Below are positions 31,307 through 41,159 of a stretch of DNA of 64,000 nucleotides, piece after piece. The position numbers were made by a program, and so were the translations under genes. The notes below the pieces were generated by a model that saw only the letters and a program-made list of their open reading frames with translations, made no database searches and had not been told where the DNA came from. Every line of letters starts with the position of its first letter. The first letter of the stretch is position 1. The DNA is taken from assembly GCF_000959525.1 (NCBI RefSeq), contig NZ_CP009832.1, positions 1,984,001 to 2,048,000 on the forward strand, in the 5' to 3' direction. The stretch comes from Burkholderia multivorans ATCC BAA-247. Its GTDB lineage: Bacteria; Pseudomonadota; Gammaproteobacteria; Burkholderiales; Burkholderiaceae.

Positions 31307-32311
31307 TCAGGGCAACGTGAACCGCGCCACGTTACCCCGCGCTGCCGAATATTTTGCCGGATCGACGGGTTTTCCGTCGAACGCGATCGCGTCGAGGCCC
31401 GCCTTGTTGCCGATCGTCACGCGGAACGGGCCGTCGCCGGCGACCTGCTTCGCCTCGCCGGCATGCACGAGCCCCGAGAACAGTTCCTTGCCGCGGTTGT
31501 CGCGCACGCTGAACCAGCTGTCCTGCTTCACCTTCAGTTCGATCGTCGACTGGCCGGGCGCCGCCGCCACGCTCGCCGCTTCGGCCGATGCGGCCGCGCC
31601 GGCGACTGCGACCGGCTGCGATGCCGCCGCGGTTGCGACCGGTGCGGCCGGTGCCGGCGCCGCCGATGCGGCGGCCTGCGGCGCCGCTTCCGATACGGCA
31701 GCCGGCACGGCGGCAACCGGCGCCGCGTTCGATGCGCCGGTCGCGGAAGCGTCCTCGACCGGCGAGGCCGTCGCCGCCGCTGCGGCCGAGGCATGCTGCT
31801 GCGCGTCGTTGCCCTTCAAGCGCGCGAGCCAGCCCGACGAATCGCCGCCAGTGTGCCACATGAGCACCGCGATCACCGCGACCACGACGAGCGCCGTTCC
31901 CCATAGCCACGGATGGTGGCGCGACGAGTGTCCGAGCGGAATCGACACGCGGCCGCGCGGCAGATCGGCGCCCGACGACGCGGGCATCGACAGATCGACC
32001 TCCGGCACGCCGCGCTCGCGGCGCAGCGCCTGCGCAAACGGTTCCGGATCGACGCCGAGCATCTTCGCGTAGCTGCGCACGACGCCCAGTGCGAACGTCA
32101 CGCCGGGCAGATGGCTGATGTCGCCGGCCTCCAGCGCCCGCAGCTTCGGCGGAGCGACCTTGAGCCGCGCCGATACGTCCTCGACCGTCCACCCCTTCGC
32201 CTCCCGAAGCTGCGCCAGCCGGCTGCCGACCGCGACCAGCGATTCCAGTCCCGCCGGTGCCGGCTGTGCGGCATTCGTCTCTGCGCCGTTTGACGGCTGC
32301 GGCTCACTCAT
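31307..32311 (-). CDS. rodZ: RodZ-like cell-shape protein (HTH, single membrane segment)
   Basis: Bitopic inner-membrane protein that links MreB to the cell-wall machinery. The 334-residue product has a cytosolic HTH-25 domain (about 30-100, LRALEAGDISHLPGVTFALG) and one membrane segment at about 133-152 (PWLWGTALVVVAVIAVLMW). A long Ala/Pro/Val low-complexity periplasmic linker follows (about 170-250), then a C-terminal beta domain (DUF4115, IELKVKQDSWFSVRDNRGKE). It sits between rlmN and ispG as in many proteobacteria. A pilF/pilW gene often found here is missing. Confidence 0.92.
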   Translation of the reverse strand: MSEPQPSNGAETNAAQPAPAGLESLVAVGSRLAQLREAKGWTVEDVSARLKVAPPKLRALEAGDISHLPGVTFALGVVRSYAKMLGVDPEPFAQALRRERGVPEVDLSMPASSGADLPRGRVSIPLGHSSRHHPWLWGTALVVVAVIAVLMWHTGGDSSGWLARLKGNDAQQHASAAAAATASPVEDASATGASNAAPVAAVPAAVSEAAPQAAASAAPAPAAPVATAAASQPVAVAGAAASAEAASVAAAPGQSTIELKVKQDSWFSVRDNRGKELFSGLVHAGEAKQVAGDGPFRVTIGNKAGLDAIAFDGKPVDPAKYSAARGNVARFTLP

Positions 32312-32472
32312 CCTTGTCCTCGCGTCGATTCTTCTTCACTGGCGGGTGCGCCGGCTCCACCGGCCGCCCCCCCGCAACTGTTCATGCCATGCGCGGCGCC
32401 CGTGCGCCGCGACGATCGCTATTCGCGTGTTGTACCGCCACTGGTTCGGGCATCCCCGGCCGGGTCACCCCG

Positions 32473-33609
32473 TCAAACCGCCCGAACCTCGATGATTTTT
32501 CCTGCGCCCGTTCGTTCCGCCAGGCGCGTGCGGTCCTTCACTGCACCGGCGAGCTGACCGCATGCGGCGTCGATGTCGTCGCCGCGCGTCTTGCGCACGG
32601 TCGTCACGACGCCCGCGTCGATCAGGATCTGCGCGAAACGCTTGATCTGCTCCGGCTTCGAGCGGATGAGGCCCGACTCCGGGAACGGGTTGAACGGGAT
32701 CAGATTGAACTTGCACGGCACGTCGCGCGTGACGGCCAGCAGTTCGCGCGCATGCGCTTCGGTGTCGTTCACACCGTCGAGCATGCAGTATTCGAAAGTA
32801 ATGAAGTCGCGCGGCGCGACCTTCAGATAACGCTGGCACGCAGCCATCAGCTCGCGCAGCGGATGCTTCTTGTTCAGCGGTACGAGTTCGTCGCGCAGCG
32901 CATCGTTCGGCGCATGCAGCGACACCGCGAGCGCGACCGGCAGCTCGGCGCCGAGACGGTCCATCATCGGCACCACGCCCGAGGTCGACAGCGTGACGCG
33001 ACGGCGCGACAGCCCGTACGCGTTGTCGTCGAGCATCAAGCGCATCGCGGGAACGACCGCGTTGTAATTGAGGAGCGGCTCGCCCATGCCCATCATCACG
33101 ACGTTCGTGACGACGCGCTCGGCCTTGCCGTTCGGCCCCGGCGCGCGCCCGAGCGACGCACGCAGCGCAAATTCGGCCATGCGCAGCTGGCCGATGATCT
33201 CGGCCGTCGACAGGTTGCGCGAGAACCCCTGCTTGCCCGTCGAACAGAAGCGGCAGTTGACGGCGCACCCGGCCTGCGACGACACGCAGAGCGTGCCGCG
33301 CGTTTCCTCGGGGATGAACACGGTTTCGACCGCGTTGCCGTTGCCGACGTCGACGAGCCACTTGCGCGTGCCGTCGGCGGAAACGTGATCGCTGACGATG
33401 TCGGGCATCGTGATCGACGCGCGCCCCTTCAGCTTTTCCCTGAGGGACTTCGCGAGATCGGTCATGCCGTCGAAATCGCCGGCGTTGTACTGGTGGATCC
33501 AGCGCTGCAACTGCTTGGCGCGGAACGGCTTCTCGCCGAGGCTGCCGCAGTACGCGACAAGACCCTCGGCGTCGAAGTCGAGAAGATTGACGGAAGTTTC
33601 GCTCGTCAT
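32473..33609 (-). CDS. rlmN: 23S rRNA / tRNA adenine-C2 methyltransferase RlmN
   Basis: Radical-SAM enzyme that methylates A2503 of 23S rRNA and A37 of some tRNAs. The 378-residue product has the CxxxCxxC cluster motif at residues 115, 119 and 122 ([14 protein letters not shown]). The catalytic C-terminal cysteine is in [11 protein letters not shown], and the conserved [11 protein letters not shown] motif is near the middle. It lies 55 bp downstream of ndk and 161 bp upstream of rodZ. Typical in length and motifs. Confidence 0.97.
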   Translation of the reverse strand: MTSETSVNLLDFDAEGLVAYCGSLGEKPFRAKQLQRWIHQYNAGDFDGMTDLAKSLREKLKGRASITMPDIVSDHVSADGTRKWLVDVGNGNAVETVFIPEETRGTLCVSSQAGCAVNCRFCSTGKQGFSRNLSTAEIIGQLRMAEFALRASLGRAPGPNGKAERVVTNVVMMGMGEPLLNYNAVVPAMRLMLDDNAYGLSRRRVTLSTSGVVPMMDRLGAELPVALAVSLHAPNDALRDELVPLNKKHPLRELMAACQRYLKVAPRDFITFEYCMLDGVNDTEAHARELLAVTRDVPCKFNLIPFNPFPESGLIRSKPEQIKRFAQILIDAGVVTTVRKTRGDDIDAACGQLAGAVKDRTRLAERTGAGKIIEVRAV

Positions 33610-33664
33610 GATGTGCTGCCTTGCCGCGTGCGCTGAATCCTGCCTACTTGCTGGAAGCCAGGGC

Positions 33665-34090
33665 TTAGCGCGAGTAAACGTTCATTTCCGGGAAGAAGAA
33701 CGCGATTTCGACCGCTGCCGTTTCCGGTGCGTCCGAGCCGTGCACGGCGTTCGCGTCGATGCTGTCCGCGAAGTCGGCGCGGATCGTGCCCTTTTCAGCC
33801 TTCTTCGGATCGGTCGCGCCCATCAGGTCGCGGTTCTTCAGGATCGCGCCTTCGCCTTCCAGAACCTGGATCATCACCGGGCCCGAGATCATGAAGTCGA
33901 CGAGGTCCTTGAAGAACGGACGCGCCGCGTGAACCGCATAGAACTTCTCAGCGTCTGCACGCGACAGATGCGCCATGCGCGCTGCGACGATCTTCAGGCC
34001 GGCGCCTTCGAAACGGCTGTAGATCTGGCCGATCACGTTCTTTGCCACCGCATCCGGCTTGATGATCGACAGGGTGCGCTCGATTGCCAT
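33665..34090 (-). CDS. ndk: Nucleoside diphosphate kinase Ndk
   Basis: Transfers the gamma phosphate between nucleoside triphosphates and diphosphates. The 141-residue product carries the phosphohistidine His117 in [12 protein letters not shown] and the N-terminal [12 protein letters not shown] motif. It is the first gene of the leftward sixteen-gene cluster. An extended -10 element is found about 47 bp upstream of its start. Length and active-site residues are standard. Confidence 0.98.
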   Translation of the reverse strand: MAIERTLSIIKPDAVAKNVIGQIYSRFEGAGLKIVAARMAHLSRADAEKFYAVHAARPFFKDLVDFMISGPVMIQVLEGEGAILKNRDLMGATDPKKAEKGTIRADFADSIDANAVHGSDAPETAAVEIAFFFPEMNVYSR

Positions 34091-34136
34091 AAAAACTCCA
34101 AGAAATTAAGAAGTTACAGGTTCAAATGAATCCGCT

Positions 34137-34142
34137 ATTGTA
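34137..34142 (-). promoter_or_regulatory. Probable extended -10 promoter element of ndk
   Basis: On the minus strand TACAAT is preceded by TG-C, giving an extended -10 (TGCTACAAT). It lies about 47 bp before the ndk start, where an A/T-rich leader follows. The -35 region at 17-18 bp (CGCAAT or TCGCAA) is weak. Confidence 0.5.
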
Positions 34143-34338
34143 GCACGATCCCGTGTATCATTGCGATTGAACCCTTACACGATCGAAAGGTTCCAAAACG
34201 ATGTGTTCTGCGCGGCGCGGCCATTGAAACCTCGCGGCGCGGAACGTATCTTAGCCATAGCTGTTCCGGTTTGCTGCGCCGCACACCGCGTGTGCCGAAC
34301 CGGCCCCGAACGCCCTGCGTTCAATGTTAGGAGAAACC

Positions 34339-35037
34339 ATGAACGACTATCCGTACAATTTCGGCCGAGGCGGCTCCGTTACCACCGCCGAGGTTCGCAA
34401 CCGCGTGCTGCGGAACACGTACTGGCTGCTCGCGCTGTCGATGGTGCCGACGGTGCTCGGTGCGTGGGTCGGCGTCGCGACGGGCTTCTCGCTGTTCGCG
34501 GCCACCAGCCCGATGATGAGCCTGCTGGCGTTCTTCGCGATCGCGTTCGGCTTCATGTTCGCGATCGAGCGCACGAAGAACAGCGCGGCCGGCGTGTTCG
34601 TGCTGCTCGGCTTCACGTTCTTCATGGGCCTGATGCTGTCGCGGCTGCTGAGCTTCATCCTCGGCTTCTCGAACGGGCCGTCGCTGATCATGCTCGCGTT
34701 CGGCGGCACCGGCATCATCTTCGCCGCGATGGCGACGATCGCCACCGTCAGCAAGCGCGATTTCTCGGGCCTCGGCAAGTGGCTGTTCATGGGCGTGATC
34801 GTGATCCTGCTCGCCTCGGTCGCGAACATCTTCCTGCAGCTGCCGGCGCTGATGCTGACCGTCTCCGTGCTCGCGATCGCGATCTTTTCCGCGTACATGC
34901 TGTTCGACGTGCAGCGCGTCGTGAACGGCGGCGAAACGAACTACATCACCGCCACGCTCGCGATCTATCTCGACCTCTACAACGTGTTCACGAACCTGCT
35001 TGCGCTGCTCGGCATCTTCGGCGGCAACCGCAACTGA
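34339..35037 (+). CDS. Bax inhibitor-1 / YccA family membrane protein
   Basis: Integral inner-membrane protein with seven hydrophobic segments, 232 residues from the ATG at 34339 (MNDYPYNFGRGGSVTTAEVRNRVLRNTYWLL). The BI-1 family has pH-gated calcium-leak activity in characterised members, and YccA in E. coli is an FtsH substrate and modulator. AGGAG precedes this ATG by about 7 nt, which decides it over an earlier in-frame ATG at 34324 (MLGET). It is divergent from ndk and ends at a strong terminator. Notably hflK and hflC, other FtsH modulators, are in the same window. Confidence 0.9.
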   Translation: MNDYPYNFGRGGSVTTAEVRNRVLRNTYWLLALSMVPTVLGAWVGVATGFSLFAATSPMMSLLAFFAIAFGFMFAIERTKNSAAGVFVLLGFTFFMGLMLSRLLSFILGFSNGPSLIMLAFGGTGIIFAAMATIATVSKRDFSGLGKWLFMGVIVILLASVANIFLQLPALMLTVSVLAIAIFSAYMLFDVQRVVNGGETNYITATLAIYLDLYNVFTNLLALLGIFGGNRN

Positions 35038-35056
35038 CGTTCGCGGCATCCGACGA

Positions 35057-35088
35057 AAAACCGGCCCGTCACGGGCCGGTTTTTTTTA
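35057..35088. terminator. Bidirectional intrinsic terminator between the BI-1 gene and rlmD
   Basis: Stem ACCGGCCCG/CGGGCCGGT with a 3-nt loop is flanked by A-run (left) and T8 (right). It can terminate the plus-strand BI-1 gene and the minus-strand rlmD. Confidence 0.93.
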
Positions 35089-35110
35089 CGTCCGCTGCCG
35101 CCTGCGTCGC

Positions 35111-36508
35111 TCAGTCGCGCTCGAACAGCGCGATCGATTCGACGTGCGACGTATTCGGGAACATGTTCACGACGCCGGCGCCCTTGAGCCGGTATCCGGC
35201 TTCATGCACGAGCAGGCCGGCGTCGCGCGCAAGCGTCGACGGATTGCAGGACACGTAGACGATCCGCTTCGGTAGCGGGCCCTCGCCGCTCTGCGCGATG
35301 TCGGCCAGCGCCTTCGAGACCGCGAGCGCGCCTTCGCGCGGCGGATCGATCAGGAACTTGTCGAAGGCGCCGAGCGCACGGATGTCGTCGGCCGTCACCT
35401 CGAACAGGTTGCGGCACGCGAAGGTCGTATGACCGTCGACGCCGTTCTCGCGCGCGTTGGCGAGCGCGCGCGTGGTCAGCGTCTCGCTGCCCTCGATGCC
35501 CACCACCTCACGCGCGAGCCGCGCGAGCGGCAGCGTGAAGTTGCCGATCCCGCAGAATAGATCGAGCACGCGATCGTCGCGCGCCGGCGCGAGCAGACGC
35601 AGCGCGCGGCCGACCAGCACGCGGTTGATCTGATGGTTCACCTGCGTGAAGTCGGTCGGCTTGAACGGCATCCGGATGCCGAATTCCGGCAGCGTGTAGT
35701 CGAGCGACACGTCGAGCGGATAGAACGGCGTGACCGTGTCCGGTCCCTTCGGCTGCAGCCAGAACTGCACCTTGTGTTCGTCCGCAAACGCGCGCAGCAG
35801 CGCTTCGTCGTTCGCGTTGATCGGCTCCAGCACGCGCAGCACGAGCGCCGTCACCTGCGAGCCGACCGCGAGTTCGATCTGCGGCATCCGGTCGCGAATC
35901 GACAGCCTCTCGACGAGCCGGCGCAGCGGCACGAGCATCGCCGATACGTGCGGCGGCAGCACCTCGCAGCTCGTCATGTCGGCCACGTAGCTGCTCTTCT
36001 TCTCGTGGAAGCCGACCAGCACGCCGCCCTTCTTCGCGACATGGCGCACGGTCAGGCGCGCGCGATAACGATAGCCCCACGACGGGCCGTGGATCGGCGA
36101 GAAGATCGACTCCGCGCGGAGCTTCGCGAGATGCCACAGGTTGTCCTCGAGCACGCGCTGCTTGATCGCGACCTGCGCGCGCATGTCGAGATGCTGCATC
36201 GAGCAGCCGCCGCAGGTGCCGAAGAACGCGCACTTCGGCTGCGTGCGCATCACGCTCGGGCGCAGGATGTCGACGACCGTCGCCTGCTCGTAGCTCGGCT
36301 TGCGGCGGTAGCTCGAATAGGTCACGCGCTCGCCGGGCAGCGCGCCCTCGACGAAGATGACCTTGCCCGGCTCGCCGTCCTCGGTCGTCGCACGGCCGAC
36401 ACCGCGCGCTTCCATGTCGAGCGACTCGATCTCGAGAACCGGAGCGCTCCCGGGCGCGGCGGGCACGCTATTCAATTTGCGCGCAGAAGTGGGGACGGCT
36501 TCAGACAC
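35111..36508 (-). CDS. rlmD: 23S rRNA (uracil-1939-C5) methyltransferase RlmD
   Basis: SAM-dependent methyltransferase with a 4Fe-4S cluster. The 465-residue product has an N-terminal TRAM domain (about 30-90, [16 protein letters not shown]) and cluster cysteines in [15 protein letters not shown]. The SAM-binding motif is [16 protein letters not shown], and the catalytic region DPPREGA and [11 protein letters not shown] follows. The start is a GTG at 36506-36508 ([11 protein letters not shown]) with AGGAAAAG about 7 nt upstream; a longer open frame upstream overlaps the divergent nuclease gene. RlmC cannot be the alternative because the TRAM domain is present. Confidence 0.94.
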   Translation of the reverse strand: MSEAVPTSARKLNSVPAAPGSAPVLEIESLDMEARGVGRATTEDGEPGKVIFVEGALPGERVTYSSYRRKPSYEQATVVDILRPSVMRTQPKCAFFGTCGGCSMQHLDMRAQVAIKQRVLEDNLWHLAKLRAESIFSPIHGPSWGYRYRARLTVRHVAKKGGVLVGFHEKKSSYVADMTSCEVLPPHVSAMLVPLRRLVERLSIRDRMPQIELAVGSQVTALVLRVLEPINANDEALLRAFADEHKVQFWLQPKGPDTVTPFYPLDVSLDYTLPEFGIRMPFKPTDFTQVNHQINRVLVGRALRLLAPARDDRVLDLFCGIGNFTLPLARLAREVVGIEGSETLTTRALANARENGVDGHTTFACRNLFEVTADDIRALGAFDKFLIDPPREGALAVSKALADIAQSGEGPLPKRIVYVSCNPSTLARDAGLLVHEAGYRLKGAGVVNMFPNTSHVESIALFERD

Positions 36509-36595
36509 CAGCTTTTCCTGACAAACGTTGAAGAAGGCGAGATTGTAGACGAAGCTAGCAGCAGAAAGCGGCATCCGCCGCGGGGAGATTCCATC

Positions 36596-37453
36596 ATGCG
36601 CGTGATCGACTGGAACATCCAATGGGGTCGGGACGCCGACGGCGTCGTCGACCTGCGCCGCACGATCGCCGTGGCGCGCCAACTCGCCGACTTCGATGTC
36701 CTGTGCGTGCAGGAAATCACGCGCGGCTTCGACGCCCTGCCGGGTCGCCCGGGCGTCGGTCAGTTCGCGGAACTGGCGGCGCTGCTGCCAGGCTATACGG
36801 TCGTCGAGGCAATCGGCGCCGATCTGCCGCCCGCGCAGCCAGGTACACCGCGCCGACAGTTCGGCAACGCGATCGCGACGCGGCTGCCGGTCGGCCGCGT
36901 GCTGCGCCAGTTGCTGCCGTGGCCGGCCGATGCCGACGCGCCGTCGATGCCGCGCGTCGCGCTCGACGTCGAACTGCTGACGGCGTCCGGCCCGCTGCGC
37001 GTCGTGACGACGCATCTCGAGTTCTATTCGGAGCGGCAGCGCCTCGCGCAGGTCGACGCAATACGTGCGCGGCATCGCGAAGCATGCGCACATGCGGACC
37101 GGCCGGCGCCGGCGGAAAACGACACGGGCCCGTTCGCCGCGACGGCGCAGTCGCGCGATGCGATCCTCTGCGGCGACTTCAACAGCGCGTTCGACAGCAC
37201 CGCATACCGGCGCATGCTCGAGCCGATCGACGGCGCGCCGGCCTTCGTCGACGCGTGGATTGCGCAGCATCCCGGCCGCACGCCGCCGCCGACGGCCGGC
37301 GTCTACGACACCGCCCAATGGTCGGACGGCCCGCTCGCGTGCGACTTCGCATTCGTCACCGACACGCTGTTGCCGCGCCTCGCGCGCTGCGAGATCGATG
37401 GCGCCGTGCGCGCATCGGATCACCAGCCGATCGTGCTGGAGCTGCTCGACTGA
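36596..37453 (+). CDS. Endonuclease/exonuclease/phosphatase family protein
   Basis: Metal-dependent hydrolase of the DNase I-like EEP fold. The 285-residue product starts [11 protein letters not shown] (metal-ligand Asn), has the catalytic Glu in [11 protein letters not shown], the catalytic His in [20 protein letters not shown] with the Asp/Asn pair, and the final [10 protein letters not shown] with Asp-His. Substrate cannot be told: DNA, RNA or a phospholipid are all used in this superfamily. No signal peptide is seen, so it is cytosolic. It is divergent from rlmD, with a GGGGAG ribosome binding site, and convergent with the exonuclease gene at 37470. Confidence 0.88.
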   Translation: MRVIDWNIQWGRDADGVVDLRRTIAVARQLADFDVLCVQEITRGFDALPGRPGVGQFAELAALLPGYTVVEAIGADLPPAQPGTPRRQFGNAIATRLPVGRVLRQLLPWPADADAPSMPRVALDVELLTASGPLRVVTTHLEFYSERQRLAQVDAIRARHREACAHADRPAPAENDTGPFAATAQSRDAILCGDFNSAFDSTAYRRMLEPIDGAPAFVDAWIAQHPGRTPPPTAGVYDTAQWSDGPLACDFAFVTDTLLPRLARCEIDGAVRASDHQPIVLELLD

Positions 37454-37469
37454 TCGGCTCCGGCAAGCG

Positions 37470-38246
37470 TTACGCGCCGAAGGCGGCCAGATACTCGGCC
37501 CAGTGCGGTGCCGACTCCTGGGCGAGCGCGTTCTTCACGAGCAGAATCTCATCGTCGTACTCGCTCGGTGTGAGGCCGCCGCGCATCAGTTGGAACCGGC
37601 AGTACAACAGATACGTATTGACGACGTCCGTTTCGCAATAGTTGCGAATCTCGTCGATGCGCCCTTCCTGGAAGGCCGTCCAGACCTGACTGCCGTCCAT
37701 GCCGAGCTTGCCGGGAAACCCGCACAGTTTCGCGAGCGCGTCGAGCGGCGCGTTCGCGCGCGCCTGATACATCGCGAGCAGATCCATCAGGTCCGTATGC
37801 CGCGAGTGATAGCGCGAGATGTAGTTGTTCCATTTGAAGTCGCGGTCGTCCTCGCCGAGATCCCAGTAGCGGGTCGCGGCGATGCGGTGCACGAGCGCGC
37901 GGTAATGCAGCACCGGCAGATCGAAGCCGCCGCCGTTCCACGACACGAGCTGCGGCGTGTACTTCTCGATCACGCGGTAAAACGACTGGATCAGCGTCGC
38001 TTCGCTGTCCTGCGGCGTGCCGAGCGAGCGCACGCGAAAACCGTTGTTGTCGCGAAACACGCACGAGATCGCAGCGACGCGCTGCAGGTGATGCGGCAGG
38101 AAATCGCTGCCGGTCTTCTCGCGGCGCGCGGCGAACGCATGTTCGGCCACCGCGGCATCGTTGAGCGTGGCGGGCAAATCTTCGAGACGGCGAATGCCGT
38201 CGACATCGGGAATCGTCTCGATGTCAAAAACGAGAATCGGTGTCAT
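37470..38246 (-). CDS. 3'-5' exonuclease, PolB-exonuclease-like (PF10108 type)
   Basis: Predicted DEDD-superfamily nuclease related to the proofreading domain of family-B polymerases. The 258-residue product has motif I FDIETIPD at about 7-14, motif II in [12 protein letters not shown], and motif III in [13 protein letters not shown] (DEDDy type). It stands alone rather than fused to a polymerase. The first ATG ([11 protein letters not shown]) is used. Its stop codon is 16 bp from the end of the convergent EEP gene. It starts just 3 bp after the rpoS stop and so probably rides on the rpoS transcript. Confidence 0.88.
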   Translation of the reverse strand: MTPILVFDIETIPDVDGIRRLEDLPATLNDAAVAEHAFAARREKTGSDFLPHHLQRVAAISCVFRDNNGFRVRSLGTPQDSEATLIQSFYRVIEKYTPQLVSWNGGGFDLPVLHYRALVHRIAATRYWDLGEDDRDFKWNNYISRYHSRHTDLMDLLAMYQARANAPLDALAKLCGFPGKLGMDGSQVWTAFQEGRIDEIRNYCETDVVNTYLLYCRFQLMRGGLTPSEYDDEILLVKNALAQESAPHWAEYLAAFGA

Positions 38247-38249
38247 CAG

Positions 38250-39335
38250 TTACAGAACGGCGTCCTTGCGCACGCCGTTGGACGCGAAGAACCGCTTGAG
38301 GCGCACCAGCGCTTCCTGCTGAATCTGCCGCACACGCTCGCGCGTCAGCCCCATCTCGTCGGCGAGCTCCTCGAGCGTCGCCGGTTCGATATGGTTCAGC
38401 CCGAAACGCCGCTCGATGACGTGCCGATGCTTATCGGACAGACGCGACAGCCACGCGCGCGTGAGCGTCTCGAGTTCGCGGTGCTGCACTTCGGCGTCGG
38501 GCGACTGGCTCTGGTCGTCCGGCAGCAGGTCGAGCAGGCTGCTCGCGGGATCGAGATCGAGCGGCGCGTCGAGCGACGCGGTGTGCTCGTTCAGCGCGAG
38601 GATATCGGTGACTTCCTCGGCGGTCTTGCCGGTGAGATAGGCGATGTCGTCGATGCTGGCTTCGCGGCGCTCGGCCGCTTCGCCCGTCGACATCGAGTTT
38701 TTTTCCAGGTGACGCTTCGCGCGCAGCACCTGGTTCAGTTCGCGGATCACGTGCACGGGCAGGCGCACGGTGCGCGCCTGGTTCATGATCGCGCGTTCGA
38801 TGCTCTGGCGGATCCACCAGGTCGCATAGGTCGAGAAACGGAAGCCGCGCGTGGGATCGAATTTCTCGATCGCATGCATGAGCCCGAGATTGCCTTCCTC
38901 GATCAGATCGAGCAGCGGCACGCCGCGGTTCAGATAGCCCTTCGCGATGCTGACGACGAGACGCAGATTGCGCTCGATCATCACCTGCCGCGCTTCGAAT
39001 TCGCCGGCTTTGGCCAGACGCGAATAGCGCTGCTCCTCCTCGACGGTGAGCAGCGGCTTCACGCTGATGCGGTTCAGGTAGTGCTGGATCGTGTCGGCCG
39101 TGAGCTCGGCCTGCAGCAGTGCGCGGAAATCGTCGACGTCGGGCGCCGCGTCCGGGCGGTCTTCGCGCTCGTCGCCGCCTTCGGAATCGGCGTCGCGCGC
39201 TTCGAAGTCCCGCTCGTTGTCCGCGACGTCGTCGTCTTCGTCCGTCGAAGCGCCAGCGCGATCCACCGATGCTTGCGTGGCACGACTGATCTTCTCAGAC
39301 TCGGCTTGCGGCTCGTGGCGCTTCGATTTCGGCAT
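38250..39335 (-). CDS. rpoS: RNA polymerase sigma factor RpoS
   Basis: Stationary-phase and general stress sigma factor. The 361-residue product has an acidic, low-complexity N-terminal extension (about 1-75, rich in Asp/Glu), region 1.2 (TADTIQHYLNRISVKPLL) and region 2 (NLRLVVSIAKGYLNRGVPLLDLIEEG; RGFRFSTYATWWIRQSIERA). Region 3 (about 195-270) follows, and region 4 carries the helix-turn-helix (TLEELADEMGLTRERVRQIQ). It is immediately downstream of nlpD (10-bp gap), the arrangement seen in E. coli, where a main rpoS promoter lies within nlpD. Confidence 0.96.
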   Translation of the reverse strand: MPKSKRHEPQAESEKISRATQASVDRAGASTDEDDDVADNERDFEARDADSEGGDEREDRPDAAPDVDDFRALLQAELTADTIQHYLNRISVKPLLTVEEEQRYSRLAKAGEFEARQVMIERNLRLVVSIAKGYLNRGVPLLDLIEEGNLGLMHAIEKFDPTRGFRFSTYATWWIRQSIERAIMNQARTVRLPVHVIRELNQVLRAKRHLEKNSMSTGEAAERREASIDDIAYLTGKTAEEVTDILALNEHTASLDAPLDLDPASSLLDLLPDDQSQSPDAEVQHRELETLTRAWLSRLSDKHRHVIERRFGLNHIEPATLEELADEMGLTRERVRQIQQEALVRLKRFFASNGVRKDAVL

Positions 39336-39345
39336 GGTCGTCCCG

Positions 39346-40224
39346 TTATTGAGGCGGCAGATACTTCATCGGATCGACAGGCTTACCCTGTCGGCGAACC
39401 TCGAAATGCAGCATCACGCGGTCGGCATCGCTGTTACCCATCTCGGCGATTTTCTGCCCCTTCGTCACCGCGTCCCCCTCTTTTACCATCAAAGCGCGAT
39501 TGTGTGCATACGCGGTGAGGTAAGTCGCGTCGTGCTTGATGATAATGAGGTTGCCGTAGCCGCGCAGCCCGTTGCCCGCGTAGACGACGCGGCCGTCCGC
39601 CGCCGCCTTCACGGCCTCGCCGGCCGTGCCGCCGATATTGACACCCTTGTTCTTCGTGTCGTCGAAACCGTTCAGCACGGGGCCGCGCACCGGCCAGGCG
39701 AACGCGATCGGGCCGCTCGGCGCGGCCGTCGTGTCGCTCGATGCGGCGGGCGGCGGCGTGACGGCCGACGGCGCACTTGCCGACGGCGTCGCCGGGCCGC
39801 TGCTCAACGGGGCCGTCGCGACCGCGCCGCCCGCGAGCGGTGCCGTGGCCGGCGCACCGGCCGCCGCGGCGCCGCCCGGCGGCACGACGCGCAGCAGCTG
39901 ATCGACCTCGATCTGATTCGGGTTCGACAGATTGTTCCACGCGGCGATGTCGCGATAATTCTGTCCGTTCTCGAGTGCGATCCGGTACAGCGTGTCGCCC
40001 GGCTTCACGCGGTAGAAACCGGGCGGCGGCGGGCCGAGCGGCACCGCGGGCTGCGCGGCGGCCGTCGTGCCGAACGAACCGGAGCGGTCGACGACGGGCG
40101 CGTTGTCGAGCCGCGTCGCACAGGCGGCCAGTAACGTGGAGAACGCGGCCACGCAGATCGCGCGCTGGGCGAGCGTAAGCGGTTCCCTGGAACGGTTGTT
40201 TTGCATCGCGCGCAACATACTCAT
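39346..40224 (-). CDS. nlpD: NlpD-like lipoprotein (LysM plus degenerate LytM/M23 domain)
   Basis: Outer-membrane lipoprotein that in E. coli activates the amidase AmiC during cell separation. The 292-residue product has a lipobox LLAAC at about residue 31-35, a LysM domain (VKPGDTLYRIALENGQNY), an Ala/Pro linker and a C-terminal M23 domain. The zinc ligands look lost: the HxxxD site reads KGVNIGG and the HxH site reads VMLHFEV. That matches the non-catalytic activator type. The ATG at 40224 is chosen; a TTG at 40233 would overlap the pcm stop by 4 bp. It precedes rpoS by 10 bp. Confidence 0.93.
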   Translation of the reverse strand: MSMLRAMQNNRSREPLTLAQRAICVAAFSTLLAACATRLDNAPVVDRSGSFGTTAAAQPAVPLGPPPPGFYRVKPGDTLYRIALENGQNYRDIAAWNNLSNPNQIEVDQLLRVVPPGGAAAAGAPATAPLAGGAVATAPLSSGPATPSASAPSAVTPPPAASSDTTAAPSGPIAFAWPVRGPVLNGFDDTKNKGVNIGGTAGEAVKAAADGRVVYAGNGLRGYGNLIIIKHDATYLTAYAHNRALMVKEGDAVTKGQKIAEMGNSDADRVMLHFEVRRQGKPVDPMKYLPPQ

Positions 40225-40229
40225 CGGTT

Positions 40230-41159
40230 TCAAATCACTCCGGATTTTAAAGGGACAAAGAAAACGCGATCAAGCCGAGACTCCCGCCACTGCGCGTGCG
40301 CGACGCGCTCGACGAGCGTGAGGACCTGCGGCTGCCCGCTCTGCGCACCGACCGGCGCGATGAGGCGCCCGCCGATCGCGAGCTGCTCGAGCAGCGCCTG
40401 CGGCACGTCGAGCCCCGCGGCTGCGATCACGATCGCATCGAACGGGGCGGCGGACGGCAGGCCGACACGCCCGTCGCCGTAGTGCAGACGGATGTTCGGC
40501 ACGCGCAGCGGCCTCAGGTTCAGCTTCGCGCGCTCGTACAGCGGCTTGATGCGTTCAATCGAATACACGTCGCGCGCCACGTGGCTCAGCACCGCGGCCT
40601 GATAGCCGCAGCCGGTGCCGATTTCGAGGACGCGCTCGAGGGAGCGGCCGGCCATCGCGAGCTCGATCATGCGCGCGACGACCGACGGCTTCGAAATGGT
40701 CTGCTGGTGGCCGATCGGCAGCGCGGAATCCTCGTAGGCCTGCGTCGCGAGGCCGGGATCCACGAACAGGTGGCGCGGCACCGCCGCCATCGCCGCCAGC
40801 ACGCGCGCGTCGGCGACGCCGTTCGCACGCAGCCGTTCGACCATGCGCTCGCGCACGCGTTCCGAGGTGAGCGCGAACGCGCCGGCCGGCGCCGCGCTCG
40901 GTGCGATCGGCCGCGGTGCGGCAGGCTTCGGCAGCGTCGGCTTCGGTGCGGTGGCCTTCGGCGCCGTCGCGGGCTTCGCGGCGGCGAGGCCGGCCGGCAC
41001 GCCGCGCGCCGTGCCGGGCTTCGGCACGGCGACCGGACCGTCGGCGGACTTCGACGCGGCAAGCGCATGGCGTTCGCCGGGCCGCCCGTCGGATTTGCGT
41101 GGCGCTCGCTTGAGATCTTCGAGCGCGAGCGGGAACCGCTTCGCGCGCTCGCCGCTCAT
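40230..41159 (-). CDS. pcm: Protein-L-isoaspartate O-methyltransferase Pcm
   Basis: Repairs isoaspartyl residues in aged proteins using SAM. The 309-residue product has the methyltransferase domain at about 105-309, with [13 protein letters not shown] as the SAM motif and the conserved [11 protein letters not shown] segment. In front is a Lys/Pro/Ala-rich extension of about 95 residues (repeated ATAPK, PKP and PAAP units) that most orthologues lack. The ATG at 41157-41159 overlaps the surE stop as ATGA, so translational coupling is likely. The gene is followed immediately by nlpD and then rpoS. Confidence 0.93.
   Translation of the reverse strand: MSGERAKRFPLALEDLKRAPRKSDGRPGERHALAASKSADGPVAVPKPGTARGVPAGLAAAKPATAPKATAPKPTLPKPAAPRPIAPSAAPAGAFALTSERVRERMVERLRANGVADARVLAAMAAVPRHLFVDPGLATQAYEDSALPIGHQQTISKPSVVARMIELAMAGRSLERVLEIGTGCGYQAAVLSHVARDVYSIERIKPLYERAKLNLRPLRVPNIRLHYGDGRVGLPSAAPFDAIVIAAAGLDVPQALLEQLAIGGRLIAPVGAQSGQPQVLTLVERVAHAQWRESRLDRVFFVPLKSGVI

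Noticed and set aside
32393-32465. Short frame (MPEPVAVQHANS...) between rlmN and rodZ as a small gene
   Set aside because: Only 23 codons with no ribosome binding site. The overlapping frames have stops and I see no family.
36509-37423. Extended N terminus of RlmD upstream to 37423
   Set aside because: That stretch overlaps the EEP nuclease gene on the other strand. The GTG at 36508 with AGGA upstream gives the family length.
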